This document shows, piece by piece, positions 38,501 to 49,797 of a DNA stretch of 64,000 nt. Each line of letters begins with the position of its first letter. Position 1 is the first letter of the stretch. The DNA lies in NCBI RefSeq assembly GCF_030849025.1, contig NZ_CP118224.1, positions 2,849,001 to 2,913,000 on the forward strand. The letters are read 5' to 3'. The position numbers and the translations under genes are program-made. Under the pieces are notes generated by a model. That model was not told the origin of the DNA and made no database searches. It saw only the letters and a program-made list of their open reading frames with translations. This stretch comes from Oceanimonas pelagia (lineage in GTDB: Bacteria > Pseudomonadota > Gammaproteobacteria > Enterobacterales > Aeromonadaceae).

Positions 38501-41500
38501 TCACTCCTTGTCGGTTTGCGGCAGGCGTATTCGGTTTCGCTCCCGGCCCAGCTCGCTGACCTGCGGGCTGGCCAGCGGGCCACTCACACCGTAACGAATA
38601 CGGGTAAATACATCTACCACGGGGCCCAGTACCTTGGACAGAGCCAGCACATACAACCCGGTCACCGGGGTCACCGCAAAGGCCGCCAGCACCGGCAGGT
38701 TGCCGGTGAGATTGGGGGTAAAGTCAAAGCGGTAATCCAGCCGCTCCGCCGCCAGATCCACCCGCCCGCGTCCGGCCAGATCCCCGGCGGCGCCTTTCAG
38801 CAGAAAATCATCGTTGTGCAGCACACCGTTGCTGAACTCGCCGTGAGCGGTAATGCTGTCAAAGTAAAAACCGTCTTCAAACACATCGCGAAAGTCCAGC
38901 CGCAGCCGGCGCAGCACCGACTCCATGCTCAGCACCGACAGCAGGCCGGCGCCCTTGTCGCTGACCCCGGTGAGCACGCCGGCGCCGGTTTCCACGCTGA
39001 CGCGGCCGTTCAGGGTGGCGGGGTTCGGCTGCCAGGGCAATCCGGGCCAGCTCAGCTCCCCTTCCAGCAGCGCCTGGGTGTCCCGGAACGGTGATGACCG
39101 GCCCATGGCCTGCCACAGCGCCTGCAACGACCGGGCGCCGCCCTGCCACTGCAACCGGCTGATGTCGCCCCCCTCATGCTGCAGCCAGCGTCCCTGGGCC
39201 CGGCCCTGCAACTGGGGGCCGTCGAGCCAGAGATCGTCGAGCTGCACGCCGTTTTCATCGGCAAGCGGGGTCAGCTGAAAGCCGGCCTTGCCCAGGGACA
39301 GCTCGTGCCAGCGACAGTCGTCGCAGCGAAACACCAGCGCCGGTATCTGCGCCGGCGCCAACCGGCCCACCGCGGGCCCGTTTTCACCCAACCCGGGGCT
39401 CAGCCACAAGCGCTCAAAGCGAGCGGTAACCGGCTCGTGATTGCCCCAGGCCACTTCCCCTTTGGCCTGCCGGGCATTCACTTCCAGCCGCTGCCGCCCC
39501 GCCTCGGCGGGGCTCAGGTTCAGCCGCAGATCGCTGAGCGGCTGACGCCACAGCTCGCCGCGGTCGGCCCGCACCAGCGCCCGGTAGCGCGCGGGCCAGT
39601 GCAGCGCCAGCCCGGAAACCTGCTTGCCATTGGCACCGCCACTGGCCAAAGCCAGCCAGTCGTCCAGTTTCAGCTCGGCCAGGTGCGCGGCCACATCCAG
39701 CGGTGCCCGGGGCGGTTTGGCCAGGGCACCGCCGGCGTTCAGCCACAACCGCTTCACATGCACGCCGTCGGCGGCAAAGGCCAGCCTGACATCGGCATCA
39801 ATATCCGGCGCCAGGTTCAGCCGCGCCTGAGCCTGGGTCACATCACCGGACAGGCTAAGTTGTAATGGCCGCTCCCGCTGTGCCGCCTTGCCCAGGGGAG
39901 TGGGCAGACGGCTGCCCAGGCCGGCCAGATTGGAACCCAGATCGGCCTCGTAATGCACTGTGCCCTGCGTCAGGTTCAGCCGGACCTTGCCCTGCCAGCC
40001 GGTCTCGCCGTTCAGGCCGGCCAGCCGGGGCCGCGCCCGGCTCAGGGCCTGAGCCTGCAGCCGGCCGGCCAGGCCGATATCGGCCCGGTAACCGGCCTCG
40101 GTCACCCGGCCCGTATACTCCACCGTCAGTGGCTGGCCCAGCCAGCGGGCCTTAAGCTGCTGCAGCTCCGTCTGCTTTTCATCAAAATACAGGGTGCCGT
40201 GCACCTGACTCAGGGGCATGGCCAGAGGCACCACCCGCACCTCGTTGCCGGCAAAGCTCACCTCGCCCTGCACGCCCACGGGCCCACCGCTCAGGGGAAT
40301 ATCCAGGCCCAGCCGGCCGGTCAGCGGCCCGGATACCTGCACCTGCCTCAGGGTGGTGCCCACCGAGCCGGCCAGGGGGGAGCTCTGCAGATAGGCGGTC
40401 ACCGCCTCGCCGGCGCCGGCAACACCGGCCTCGAGCTTGAGCCGGGCACTGCGGTTGAGGGGCACAATGCGGGCGTCGATGTTTTCCGCCCGGGCCTCGC
40501 CCAGGCGCCCGTGAGGGCCGCGCATGTACAGGCCGTCGTTTTCAAACAGCAGGTCCAGATCGAGGTCGGTCAGCGGCTGCCAGCGGGGATCAAAACGGAA
40601 TTCGGCGTCGCGCAGGGGCACCCGGGCCTGAAAAATGCCGCTGCCGTCGCGGTAGGGAAAGCGGTTGAGCCGGCCATACCAGAGCACCTCGGCGTGCTCG
40701 GCATGACCATCGCGAATGGCGCCCTGCAGGTAGTCCACCAGCCGGGTGCCCATTACCGGCTCGGGCAGGTAATGGCCGGCACGGCCGGCACGGTGCAGAT
40801 CCACCCGGGCCGAGGCGCTGAGCAGAGGCGACTCGCCGGCAGGCAATTGCAGGCTGAACCAGGCGTCCAGGCTCAGATCGTCGCCCTCTATTTCCAGCCG
40901 GTCGCTCCACAGCCACCAGCCCTCGGGCCGCTGTTGCCATTGCAGCTCGGCGTTCCATGCCTTAATGGGCCAGGGGGCGCGAAAGGCCTTGTCCCACTGC
41001 CAGTCGGCCGGTGCCGCCTGCGTCAGGGTCAGCCGGCCGCCGTCGGCGGCCACCGCAAAGCGACCGTGAATGCCCCGGGTTTGCGGCACCCAGCCAAAGG
41101 CCCGGGTACTGACGTCATGCAGTTCACCGTCCAGCCGCCAGTCGCTGCCATCGGCGCTGGCGGCAAGGCGCAGCCCCGCCAGCTGCCCTTCCGGGGCGAT
41201 CCCGGCCAACTGGTGAGCCGCCCCGGGCCAGTAGTATTCGCCCCACTGGGCCAGCAGCGCCAGATCGGTCAGGCTGAGCCTGTCCAGATAGCCACTGAGC
41301 TGATCGTCATGGCGATCAAGCCGTACCCGCCAGCGGGGCCAGGCCTCGCCGTCGACGCTGATGTCGATGTCGCTGCTGGCCAGTTGCCAGCCGCTGCCGG
41401 TGGGCTGCCACTGAATGCGGCCGCCGTCCACCGCTATGGTATGGCCGTCACCCCAGCCGGCGCGGTTACGCCCCAGGGTGAGCAGGGCCGCCTGCAGTTC

Positions 41501-42247
41501 ACCCTGCTGCCACTCCAGCCAGGCCTCAAACGACAGCTCGGCCACAACGCCCTTATCGGCGGGACGCACCCGGGCCAGCAGCGGACTGGCGTCCACGCCG
41601 TCGGCCTGCAGGTAAATGCCGCCGCTCAGGTGCTCGGGGTCGCCTTCCAGCCGGCCCTTGAACACAAATTGCTGGCCGTCACCGGTGCCAAAACCGAGAC
41701 GTCCTTCGCCCTGATGCAGGCCGGGCTGGTTGCGCCAGCGCAGGGAAGGAATATGCAGCGCCAGCAGCGGCCGGTTCGGGCTGTTCAGCTCCAGTTGCGC
41801 ATCCACCAGGGTGAACCGGGCCACCCCCTGCAGCGCCAGGGTGCGCAGGGCCTCGAGATCGGTGTTGCCGGATTCAGGATTTTGCGACGGACCCAGCGGC
41901 AGCCGCAGGCCGTCGAGGGTGACCTCGTTGAGCACCGGCCGCCACTGGCGCAGGCTCTGCCACAGCTGCACGTCGATCAGCGCCCGGCGCAGGGTCAGAT
42001 CCGGATGTGCCGGGCGCTGCAGGCGCACCTTTTCCAGCACCAGCACCGGCCCGTAATCCTGCCAGTCCAGCCCCAGGCCACCGATGTTCAGGGTGAGCTG
42101 GTGTTCACTCAGCAGCCGGTCGAGCCACTGTTGTTGCAGGGAGGCCAGCCAGGGTGAGCCGAAGCGCAGCAGGGTGACCAGCAGGGCCAGCATCACCGCG
42201 CCGGCGGCCAGGCCGAACCAGGCCCAGCTCAGGCTGCGTCTCAACAC
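38501..42247 (-). CDS. yhdP: AsmA-like inter-membrane lipid transport protein YhdP
   Basis: Very large envelope protein, 1248 residues (E. coli 1266): an N-terminal membrane anchor (about 10-30), a long periplasmic beta-taco groove built of repetitive strands, and an AsmA-like C-terminal region (about 1050-1240, LDFRDVFEDGFYFDSITAHG). In E. coli YhdP, TamB and YdbH together move phospholipid to the outer membrane. GTG 42247 shares bases with the rng stop; a TTG follows immediately and could serve instead. Confidence 0.93.
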   Translation of the reverse strand: MLRRSLSWAWFGLAAGAVMLALLVTLLRFGSPWLASLQQQWLDRLLSEHQLTLNIGGLGLDWQDYGPVLVLEKVRLQRPAHPDLTLRRALIDVQLWQSLRQWRPVLNEVTLDGLRLPLGPSQNPESGNTDLEALRTLALQGVARFTLVDAQLELNSPNRPLLALHIPSLRWRNQPGLHQGEGRLGFGTGDGQQFVFKGRLEGDPEHLSGGIYLQADGVDASPLLARVRPADKGVVAELSFEAWLEWQQGELQAALLTLGRNRAGWGDGHTIAVDGGRIQWQPTGSGWQLASSDIDISVDGEAWPRWRVRLDRHDDQLSGYLDRLSLTDLALLAQWGEYYWPGAAHQLAGIAPEGQLAGLRLAASADGSDWRLDGELHDVSTRAFGWVPQTRGIHGRFAVAADGGRLTLTQAAPADWQWDKAFRAPWPIKAWNAELQWQQRPEGWWLWSDRLEIEGDDLSLDAWFSLQLPAGESPLLSASARVDLHRAGRAGHYLPEPVMGTRLVDYLQGAIRDGHAEHAEVLWYGRLNRFPYRDGSGIFQARVPLRDAEFRFDPRWQPLTDLDLDLLFENDGLYMRGPHGRLGEARAENIDARIVPLNRSARLKLEAGVAGAGEAVTAYLQSSPLAGSVGTTLRQVQVSGPLTGRLGLDIPLSGGPVGVQGEVSFAGNEVRVVPLAMPLSQVHGTLYFDEKQTELQQLKARWLGQPLTVEYTGRVTEAGYRADIGLAGRLQAQALSRARPRLAGLNGETGWQGKVRLNLTQGTVHYEADLGSNLAGLGSRLPTPLGKAAQRERPLQLSLSGDVTQAQARLNLAPDIDADVRLAFAADGVHVKRLWLNAGGALAKPPRAPLDVAAHLAELKLDDWLALASGGANGKQVSGLALHWPARYRALVRADRGELWRQPLSDLRLNLSPAEAGRQRLEVNARQAKGEVAWGNHEPVTARFERLWLSPGLGENGPAVGRLAPAQIPALVFRCDDCRWHELSLGKAGFQLTPLADENGVQLDDLWLDGPQLQGRAQGRWLQHEGGDISRLQWQGGARSLQALWQAMGRSSPFRDTQALLEGELSWPGLPWQPNPATLNGRVSVETGAGVLTGVSDKGAGLLSVLSMESVLRRLRLDFRDVFEDGFYFDSITAHGEFSNGVLHNDDFLLKGAAGDLAGRGRVDLAAERLDYRFDFTPNLTGNLPVLAAFAVTPVTGLYVLALSKVLGPVVDVFTRIRYGVSGPLASPQVSELGRERNRIRLPQTDKE

Positions 42248-43716
42248 TACATCATTACCACGTCGAACTGCTCCTGATTATACAGGGGCTCACTGTTGAC
42301 CCTGACCTGCTTGCCGATAAACACCTCCAGCTCGGCCAGCATGTGGGACTCGTCTTCCTGCAGCGCATCGGCCACGGCGGTGGAGGCATAGACCACGAAC
42401 TTGTCGGCGTCGTAGGCCTTGTTGACCCGCAGGATCTCCCGCAGGATTTCGTAGCTGACGGTTTCCACGGTTTTGACCCGGGCCCGGCCGTTACACTCGG
42501 GGCAGGCGTCACAGAGCACGTGCTCCAGGCTTTCCCGGGTGCGCTTGCGGGTCATCTCCACCAGCCCCAGCTGGGAAAAACCGTTGACGTTGGTCTTGGC
42601 CCTGTCCCTGGACAGCGCCAGCTCCAGGCTGTGCAGCACCCGGCGCTTGTGATCGTCATCGTACATGTCGATGAAATCGATGATGATGATGCCCCCCAGA
42701 TTGCGCAGCCGCAACTGGCGGGCAATGGCCTGGGTGGCCTCGATGTTGGTGTTGAAGATGGTTTCTTCGAGGTTACGGTGGCCGACAAAGGCGCCGGTGT
42801 TGATGTCGATGGTGGTCATGGCCTCGGTCTGATCGATGATCAGATATCCTCCCGACTTGAGCTCCACCTTGCGATCCAGCGCGCGCTGAATTTCGTTTTC
42901 CACATCGTAGAGATCGAAGATGGGCGCATTGCCCTGGTAGTATTCGATGCGCCCGGACAGCTCGGGCACAAACTCGTCCACAAAGGTGCGCAGGGCATCG
43001 CAGGTTTCCCGGGAGTCCACACGAATGCGATCCAGCTCGGCGCCGACAAAATCGCGCACGATGCGAAACGCCAGCCGCAGATCCTCGTAGAGCATGGAGC
43101 AGGACGGATACTTGCCCCGGCGCTCCTGGATTTTGCGCCACAGCCGCTTGAGAAAGGCGGCGTCCTGGGCCAGCTCCTGCTCGCCGATGCCCTCGGCGGC
43201 GGTGCGAATGATAAAGCCGCCCTGTTCATCCACATGCTCGGCGGCCAGCCGCTTGAGCCGGTCCCGCTCCTGCTCGGAGTCGATGCGCTGGGACACCCCC
43301 ACATAGGCGCTGCCGGGCATGAACACCAGATAGCGGGACGGCAGGGTGATGTCGGTGGTGAGGCGGGCACCCTTGGTGCCGAGCGGATCTTTCACCACCT
43401 GCACCATGATGTCCTGGCCCTGGCGCACCAGTTCGGCGATGTTGCCCGCCTGAAAATGGGCCTGCTCACGGGTGTCGACACATTCGGTGTGCGGCACGAT
43501 GTCGGAGGCGTGCAGAAAGGCGGCGCGCTCGCCGCCGATGTCCACAAAGGCCGCCTGCATGCCCGGCAGCACCCGGCTGACCTTGCCCTTGTAGATGTTG
43601 CCGACAATGCCGCGCCGGGCCTGACGCTCGATGTGCACTTCCTGCAGGATACCGTTTTCCACCAGGGCGACCCGGGTCTCTGCCGGGGTCATATTGATAA
43701 TCAGCTCTGCAGACAT
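42247..43716 (-). CDS. rng: ribonuclease G
   Basis: Endoribonuclease that matures the 16S 5' end and degrades mRNAs. It has 489 residues, as in E. coli. The N-terminal S1 domain (GNIYKGKVSRVLPGMQAAFVDIG) is followed by the DNase I-like catalytic core with IIIDFIDMYDDDHKR, and the Zn-link pair is in CDACPEC. It lacks the long RNase E C-terminal scaffold. Good GGAG ribosome site before ATG 43716. Confidence 0.97.
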   Translation of the reverse strand: MSAELIINMTPAETRVALVENGILQEVHIERQARRGIVGNIYKGKVSRVLPGMQAAFVDIGGERAAFLHASDIVPHTECVDTREQAHFQAGNIAELVRQGQDIMVQVVKDPLGTKGARLTTDITLPSRYLVFMPGSAYVGVSQRIDSEQERDRLKRLAAEHVDEQGGFIIRTAAEGIGEQELAQDAAFLKRLWRKIQERRGKYPSCSMLYEDLRLAFRIVRDFVGAELDRIRVDSRETCDALRTFVDEFVPELSGRIEYYQGNAPIFDLYDVENEIQRALDRKVELKSGGYLIIDQTEAMTTIDINTGAFVGHRNLEETIFNTNIEATQAIARQLRLRNLGGIIIIDFIDMYDDDHKRRVLHSLELALSRDRAKTNVNGFSQLGLVEMTRKRTRESLEHVLCDACPECNGRARVKTVETVSYEILREILRVNKAYDADKFVVYASTAVADALQEDESHMLAELEVFIGKQVRVNSEPLYNQEQFDVVMM

Positions 43717-43787
43717 GATGGCTCCGCCAGTGAGAAAGTAGGGAAAGTCTTAAGCTAACACAGAATGGCGGTTTTCCGGTGTCCGGA

Positions 43788-44363
43788 TCAGCCGGTGACC
43801 ACCCCGCCACGCTGCAGCAGCGCCTCGGTTTCCACCAGCGGCAGACCCACCACGGCGCTGTAACTGCCGTGAATGCGCGCCACAAAGCGTCCGCCCAGCC
43901 CCTGGATGCCGTAGCCACCGGCCTTGTCGGCGGGCTCGCCGGTGCGCCAGTAACGGTCGATATCGGCTTCGCTCAGGGCACGAAAGGTCACTTCCGTGGT
44001 GACCAGCACCACCTCGCAGCCGCCGCCGGTGGCCAGCGCCATGGCGGTCATCACTTCATGGCATCGCCCCGACAGCCGGCGCAGCATGGCCTTGCCGTGG
44101 GCCTCACTCTGCGGCTTTTCCAGCACCTCGCCGTCCACCACTACGATGGTGTCACCGCCCAGCACCGGCAACGGCCGCGGCGCCAGCGCCGCCCCCGCCT
44201 GCGCCTTGCTTTGCGCCAGTCGCTGCACATAGTCGGTGGCGGCCTCACCCGGCCGCTGCCGCTCTTCCACCTCGGGGCGCACCAGCTCAAAGCTTACTCC
44301 CAGCTGGGCCAGCAGTTCACGGCGGCGGGGGGAGGCCGAGGCCAGGTACAGGGCGGTGGTCAT
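43788..44363 (-). CDS. maf: Maf-family nucleoside triphosphate pyrophosphatase
   Basis: Hydrolyses dTTP/UTP and modified pyrimidine nucleotides (YhdE type). It has 191 residues, with [12 protein letters not shown] at the N-terminus, [16 protein letters not shown] and [11 protein letters not shown]. The SASPRR motif and mreD-maf-rng context support the YhdE rather than the YceF branch. It lies 9 nt after mreD. Confidence 0.94.
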   Translation of the reverse strand: MTTALYLASASPRRRELLAQLGVSFELVRPEVEERQRPGEAATDYVQRLAQSKAQAGAALAPRPLPVLGGDTIVVVDGEVLEKPQSEAHGKAMLRRLSGRCHEVMTAMALATGGGCEVVLVTTEVTFRALSEADIDRYWRTGEPADKAGGYGIQGLGGRFVARIHGSYSAVVGLPLVETEALLQRGGVVTG

Positions 44364-44372
44364 CGAGTTTCC

Positions 44373-44861
44373 TCAGGTCAGGGCAAACTGGCGCCGGCAC
44401 TTGCGCAACAGCAAAAAGATCCAGGGCCAGAACACCATGCTGCTGACGATGGACCAGAAGTAGTGGTAATCCACCTGGATATCCCGATTGAGGTAGGCGG
44501 TCCAGAAGATCAGCAGCTTGTTGAGCATCACCAGGCCCCCCACCACAAAGGCCTGCTGCCACACCGAGTAGTTGCGCATACGCTGAAACTGGGAGGCGGC
44601 CAGATACACCGGAATCACCAGCGCCAGGGCGCGCACTCCCAGCACCGAGCCCAGCAGCAGATCCAGCAGCAGGCCAGCCACAAAGGCGGTGCCCACATTG
44701 GCCCGGTGCGGCAGGGCGATGGCCCAGTAGATCAGGGTGATCAGCAGCCAGTCGGGGCGAAACGGCGCGATCAGATCCGGCAGTGGCAGAATCGACAGCA
44801 TCAGCGCCAGCGCCAGGCTGGCCATGATGCCCACCCGACTGCGCAGGGGAAAGGCGCTCAT
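44373..44861 (-). CDS. mreD: rod shape-determining protein MreD
   Basis: Polytopic inner-membrane protein of the elongasome. The product is 162 residues from ATG 44861, which overlaps the mreC stop (ATGA). Five hydrophobic segments and a basic C-terminus. Upstream in-frame residues to 44921 are a shadow of mreC. Confidence 0.95.
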   Translation of the reverse strand: MSAFPLRSRVGIMASLALALMLSILPLPDLIAPFRPDWLLITLIYWAIALPHRANVGTAFVAGLLLDLLLGSVLGVRALALVIPVYLAASQFQRMRNYSVWQQAFVVGGLVMLNKLLIFWTAYLNRDIQVDYHYFWSIVSSMVFWPWIFLLLRKCRRQFALT

Positions 44862-45730
44862 GAGCTCTCCTTGTCGTTGGCCGTGGCCGGTTCCGGCTCG
44901 GTAACCCTGGGCTCGGGCCACAACAGCAGCAGGTAGCGCACCCGGCCGAGGGCGGCAAAGGGCGTCACCCGAATATCGGCAAAGGCATGGCCTTCCTCAT
45001 AGCCCACGTGAGTGACCCGACCCACCGGATAGCCCTCGGGAAAACGCCCGGCCAGGCCCGAGCTGAGCAGCACGTCGCCTTCCTGAATGTCGGTATTGCG
45101 GGTAATGTTGTCGAGCACCAGCCGGTCCAGCCGGCCGCTGCCGCTGGCAATGGCGCGCAAATCATTGCGCGCCACCCGCACCGGAATGCCGTGGCTGATG
45201 TCGGTGATCAGCAGCACCCGGCTGGTGGTCTGCCCCACCGAGATCACCTGGCCCACCACGCCCTGCTCGTTGAGCACCGGCTGGCCTTCAAACACCCCCT
45301 GCCGGCTGCCCTTGTCGATCACCACCTGGTGAGAAAAGGGATCCGTGTCCACCGCCATGATCTCGGCCACCATGCGCCGGGCGTCGCGCTGCACCGGCGA
45401 GCCCAGCAGCTCGCGCAGGCGCTGGTTTTCCTGCTCCAGATGGCGCAGGCGCAGCAGGTCATCCCGCAGCAGAAACAGCTCCCGTTCCATGCGCTCGGTC
45501 TGGTTCAGCAGCGCCTGGCGCGACATCAACTGGGTAGAGGCGGAGTCCAGCAACAGCCGCGGACTGTTGGCCATGTACTGCAGCGGGCTGACCAGGGAGT
45601 TGAGGTAAAGCTTGATATCGGTAAAGGACTGGTAGCGGCTGTCGGCCACCATCAGGGCAAGGCTGGCCAGCACCGCCAGGGTCAGGCGAATGGGCAGGGA
45701 AGGGCCGCGACCAAATATGGGTTTCATCAC
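44858..45730 (-). CDS. mreC: cell shape-determining protein MreC
   Basis: Periplasmic elongasome scaffold activating PBP2. It has 290 residues: an N-terminal membrane helix (about 15-31), a coiled coil (about 70-110), then the beta-barrel pair. It starts MM; the second Met is an equal candidate. The C-terminus is short and acidic, without a long proline-rich extension. Confidence 0.95.
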   Translation of the reverse strand: MMKPIFGRGPSLPIRLTLAVLASLALMVADSRYQSFTDIKLYLNSLVSPLQYMANSPRLLLDSASTQLMSRQALLNQTERMERELFLLRDDLLRLRHLEQENQRLRELLGSPVQRDARRMVAEIMAVDTDPFSHQVVIDKGSRQGVFEGQPVLNEQGVVGQVISVGQTTSRVLLITDISHGIPVRVARNDLRAIASGSGRLDRLVLDNITRNTDIQEGDVLLSSGLAGRFPEGYPVGRVTHVGYEEGHAFADIRVTPFAALGRVRYLLLLWPEPRVTEPEPATANDKESS

Positions 45731-45763
45731 AAAAAAGGCAGGCCGGTCACCCGGCCCGATTCA

Positions 45764-46903
<1,140 letters not shown>

Positions 46904-46920
46904 TCACGAACGAATACGAG

Positions 46921-46949
46921 TTTCAATAAATCGATAAGTTCCCTACACT
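46921..46949 (+). promoter_or_regulatory. promoter of the PLP desulfhydrase-like gene
   Basis: TTTCAA (46921-46926), 17-nt spacer, TACACT (46944-46949). The predicted start near 46956 argues for translation from GTG 46982. Confidence 0.5.
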
Positions 46950-46981
46950 TGCGCCAGAACTTTACTTTTCTCGGTCTTTCC

Positions 46982-47887
46982 GTGCCTTCACTGCATCGCT
47001 GGCAACAGCTCTACGACCGGGCCGGCGCCTCCGTGCTGCAGCCGGTACGGCATGCCTTGCTCGACCATCATGGCCTGACCCTGCACATCAAGCGGGACGA
47101 CCGGCTGCATGCCTTTATTTCCGGCAACAAGTGGCGAAAACTGAAATATGTGTTGCGCCAGGCGCTGTCGGAACGGGCCGCCGGCCTGCTCAGTTTTGGC
47201 GGCGCCTGGTCCAATCACCTGCACGCCCTGGCCGCCGCCGGCCAGGCGCTGGGCGTGCCCACCGCAGGCATAGTGCGGGGCGAGCCCGAATACGCCGGCA
47301 ACCCCACCCTGTCCGATGCGCGAGCCTGGGGCATGACGCTGGAATTTGTGGACCGGCAGAGCTACCGCCGCCGCCACGAGGCGGACTTTCTCGCCGGGCT
47401 GGCCGCCCGCCATCCCGGCTTTTACATCATTCCCGAAGGGGGCAGCTGCGTCCTGGCCCTGCCCGGCGTGGCCGAGCTGTGGCGGGAACTGCCCCCCTGC
47501 GAGGAGCTGATATTGCCGGTGGCCAGCGGCGGCACCCTGGCCGGGCTGCTGTCGGCTCGCCCCGGCCGCACCCGCGTTACCGGCTACGCCGTACTCAAGG
47601 GCCAGGGCTGGCTTGCCGACACCGTGCACGGGCTGTACGCGCCCGCCGCCCATGACCCCGGCTGGCAACTGCGGCTGAACCATCACGGCGGCGGTTATGC
47701 CAAATGTTCCCCGGCAGACCGGGCCGCCATCACCGAATTAAGCGAGGCGCTGGCAGTGCCGCTGGAGCCGGTATACAGCGGCAAGGCCCTGCTCGGCCTG
47801 TTTCGGGACATTGAAGCCGGCCACTACGCTCCCGGCAGCCGGCTGATTTTTCTGCATACCGGCGGGCTGCAGGGCGCCAGAAGCTAG
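46982..47887 (+). CDS. PLP-dependent D-cysteine desulfhydrase / ACC deaminase-like protein
   Basis: Fold-type II PLP enzyme of about 301 residues. The PLP lysine is probably in ISGNKWRKLKYVL, followed by the SFGGAWSNHLHALAAAG phosphate-facing segment and the glycine-rich VASGGTLAGLL loop. Relatives act on D-cysteine or 1-aminocyclopropane-1-carboxylate; the substrate here is not determinable. GTG 46982 is chosen because the promoter lies over an upstream TTG at 46949. Divergent from mreB, convergent with csrD and overlapping its stop by 4 nt. Confidence 0.8.
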   Translation: MPSLHRWQQLYDRAGASVLQPVRHALLDHHGLTLHIKRDDRLHAFISGNKWRKLKYVLRQALSERAAGLLSFGGAWSNHLHALAAAGQALGVPTAGIVRGEPEYAGNPTLSDARAWGMTLEFVDRQSYRRRHEADFLAGLAARHPGFYIIPEGGSCVLALPGVAELWRELPPCEELILPVASGGTLAGLLSARPGRTRVTGYAVLKGQGWLADTVHGLYAPAAHDPGWQLRLNHHGGGYAKCSPADRAAITELSEALAVPLEPVYSGKALLGLFRDIEAGHYAPGSRLIFLHTGGLQGARS

Positions 47888-49797
47888 ACCAGCGCAAAGC
47901 GCTCGGGGCAGGAGAAATAATAGCCCTGGCCGGCGTGCACGCCCAGCTGTTGCAGGCATTCCCACTCCGCCTCGGTTTCCACCCCCACGGCAATCACCTG
48001 TGTGCGGTTGCCCATGCAGTTGCCCAGCAGACTGCGCACCGCCATCTGGTTATTGGGCTTTTTTTCGATGTCCCGCACCAGGCTGGGATGCAGCTTGAGA
48101 TAGTCGAGATCATAGTCCTTGATGTACTGGGTACTGACCACGTCCTGACCCGCATGATCCACCGCCAGCCCGCAGCCCAGCGCCTTGAGCGCCCGCAGCG
48201 GCTTGACCAGATCCTGAAAATGACGGCTGACACCGGCTTCCGACAGCTCGATCACCAACTCGTTGAGCAGGGCCTTGGGCAGCTGGATCAGCTCAAACAC
48301 CAGCCAGCGGTGAAAGCCCCGGTTGAGCAGGCTGTCCACCGACAGGTTGATGGCCAGGGTGGCGCGGCGATCGCTTTCCTGCAGCAGGGTCAGGCAGCGC
48401 AGCATGATGCAGCGATCCAGCTCCTGCAACAGGCCGCATTTTTCCGCCATGGGCAGAAAATGCCCCGCCGCCAGCTCCCGGCCCTGCTCGTCGTGAATGC
48501 GCGCCAGCAGTTCATGGCTTTCCGGCTCACCGCCCCGGGCCCGGTAAATGCCCTGGCGATCGAGCAGCACCGCGTCCTGCTCCAGCAGCCGGCTCAGCAG
48601 GGTGCGCCAGCGCACCGTGCCCTTGCCGCTGCTTTCCTCGGTCAGGCCCTTGTAATACATGAAATAACCGTCGCCGCCCTGCAGGGCAGCGCTGCGCAGG
48701 GCCAGCTCGGCTTCTTCCTCCACCTGGTGCAACTGCTCGCCAAAGCGAAAGCAGACGCCACCGATAAACAACGCCGGCTCCCGCACCGTATCGGGCCAGT
48801 GCAGCCGGTGCAGCAGCTTCATCACCTGGCGGGCCGCATCCAGCGCCTCACTCTCCACCAGATTGGGAAACAGCAGGGCAAAGGTGTTGCCGGTGTAACG
48901 GGCCTGCAGGGCGCCCGGATAACGCCGGATCAGGTGCCCCAGGTACACCGAGGCCGAGCTCAGCAGCTCGTCGCCCCGGTCGTGCCCCAGCTTGTGGTTG
49001 ATGTGCTCCAGATCCTGCAGCTCCACCAGCAGCAGGGCGCCGGAATGACTGGCAGAGTCGTTGAGCGCCGCTTCCAGCCGGTTGTCGAAGAAGACCCGGT
49101 TGCCGATGCCGATCTTGCGATCCACAAACACATTGGCACGAATGAAGGTGTCGAAACGGCTGCGCTCCTTGCGCGCCTCCTTCAGCTCGCCCATCAGCTT
49201 GTCCAGCGCCCGGCTGGCGGCCTGGGGCCACTCCTCACCGGGGCTGTGCTGCAACATGCTGAGCCGGCCCGCCAGGATCAGCCGGCCGCGCTGGTCGAGC
49301 AGCTCGGCTCCCCGCAGCTGGCGGCGAAACCAGCGCAAACTGAACAGCAGGCCGGCAAACACCAGCATGATGGCACCGGTCAGCCCCGACACCGCCGCCA
49401 GCGAGCTGTCGATATCGTAAAAGGGCGGACGCAGCACCAGCCGCACCAGCAGCTCCGGCTCGCCCGGCAGAGGGTGCTGGTATTCCCGGGACACTTCACT
49501 GTCGGCCAGCGGCTGTCCCTGCTGGTAGCGGTAGCGCACCGCCGCGTCGTCCTGCACCGTAAATTCGATGATATCGTTGACGTCGAGCAGGGCCGGCAGC
49601 CAGCGCTCCAGGGTGGCCTGCCGCCCGGCGCCGCTCTGCCAGGCCTCGTCGACCAGGCGCACCACGGCATCGACCTGGCGCTGCTGGTAGGCCACCCCCA
49701 TCTGATAAAAGCTGATGCCGGCACCCACCAGCACCATCAGTACCGCCGCCAGCACACACAGGGTGATGGTGGTAATAAACTGATTGGTGAATTTCAT
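47884..49797 (-). CDS. csrD: CsrD-like regulator with degenerate GGDEF and EAL domains
   Basis: In E. coli CsrD works with RNase E in decay of CsrB/CsrC small RNAs. The product is 637 residues (E. coli 646) from ATG 49797, chosen for AGGGA upstream; ATG 49851 is possible. Two membrane helices (about 8-30 and 150-168) flank a periplasmic domain, then a HAMP-like linker. The GGDEF site reads HDRGDE and the EAL site reads HELLARI, so both look catalytically dead, as known for CsrD. It lies beside mreB as in E. coli, apart from one inserted gene. Confidence 0.93.
   Translation of the reverse strand: MKFTNQFITTITLCVLAAVLMVLVGAGISFYQMGVAYQQRQVDAVVRLVDEAWQSGAGRQATLERWLPALLDVNDIIEFTVQDDAAVRYRYQQGQPLADSEVSREYQHPLPGEPELLVRLVLRPPFYDIDSSLAAVSGLTGAIMLVFAGLLFSLRWFRRQLRGAELLDQRGRLILAGRLSMLQHSPGEEWPQAASRALDKLMGELKEARKERSRFDTFIRANVFVDRKIGIGNRVFFDNRLEAALNDSASHSGALLLVELQDLEHINHKLGHDRGDELLSSASVYLGHLIRRYPGALQARYTGNTFALLFPNLVESEALDAARQVMKLLHRLHWPDTVREPALFIGGVCFRFGEQLHQVEEEAELALRSAALQGGDGYFMYYKGLTEESSGKGTVRWRTLLSRLLEQDAVLLDRQGIYRARGGEPESHELLARIHDEQGRELAAGHFLPMAEKCGLLQELDRCIMLRCLTLLQESDRRATLAINLSVDSLLNRGFHRWLVFELIQLPKALLNELVIELSEAGVSRHFQDLVKPLRALKALGCGLAVDHAGQDVVSTQYIKDYDLDYLKLHPSLVRDIEKKPNNQMAVRSLLGNCMGNRTQVIAVGVETEAEWECLQQLGVHAGQGYYFSCPERFALV

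Noticed and set aside
39953-42157. A 734-codon open frame antisense to yhdP
   Set aside because: Same artefact: no domain, biased composition, no ribosome site; yhdP on the other strand has clear family features.
47884-49797. Active diguanylate cyclase or phosphodiesterase
   Set aside because: GGDEF reads HDRGDE and the EAL motif reads HELLARI with missing metal ligands; CsrD context explains the degeneracy.
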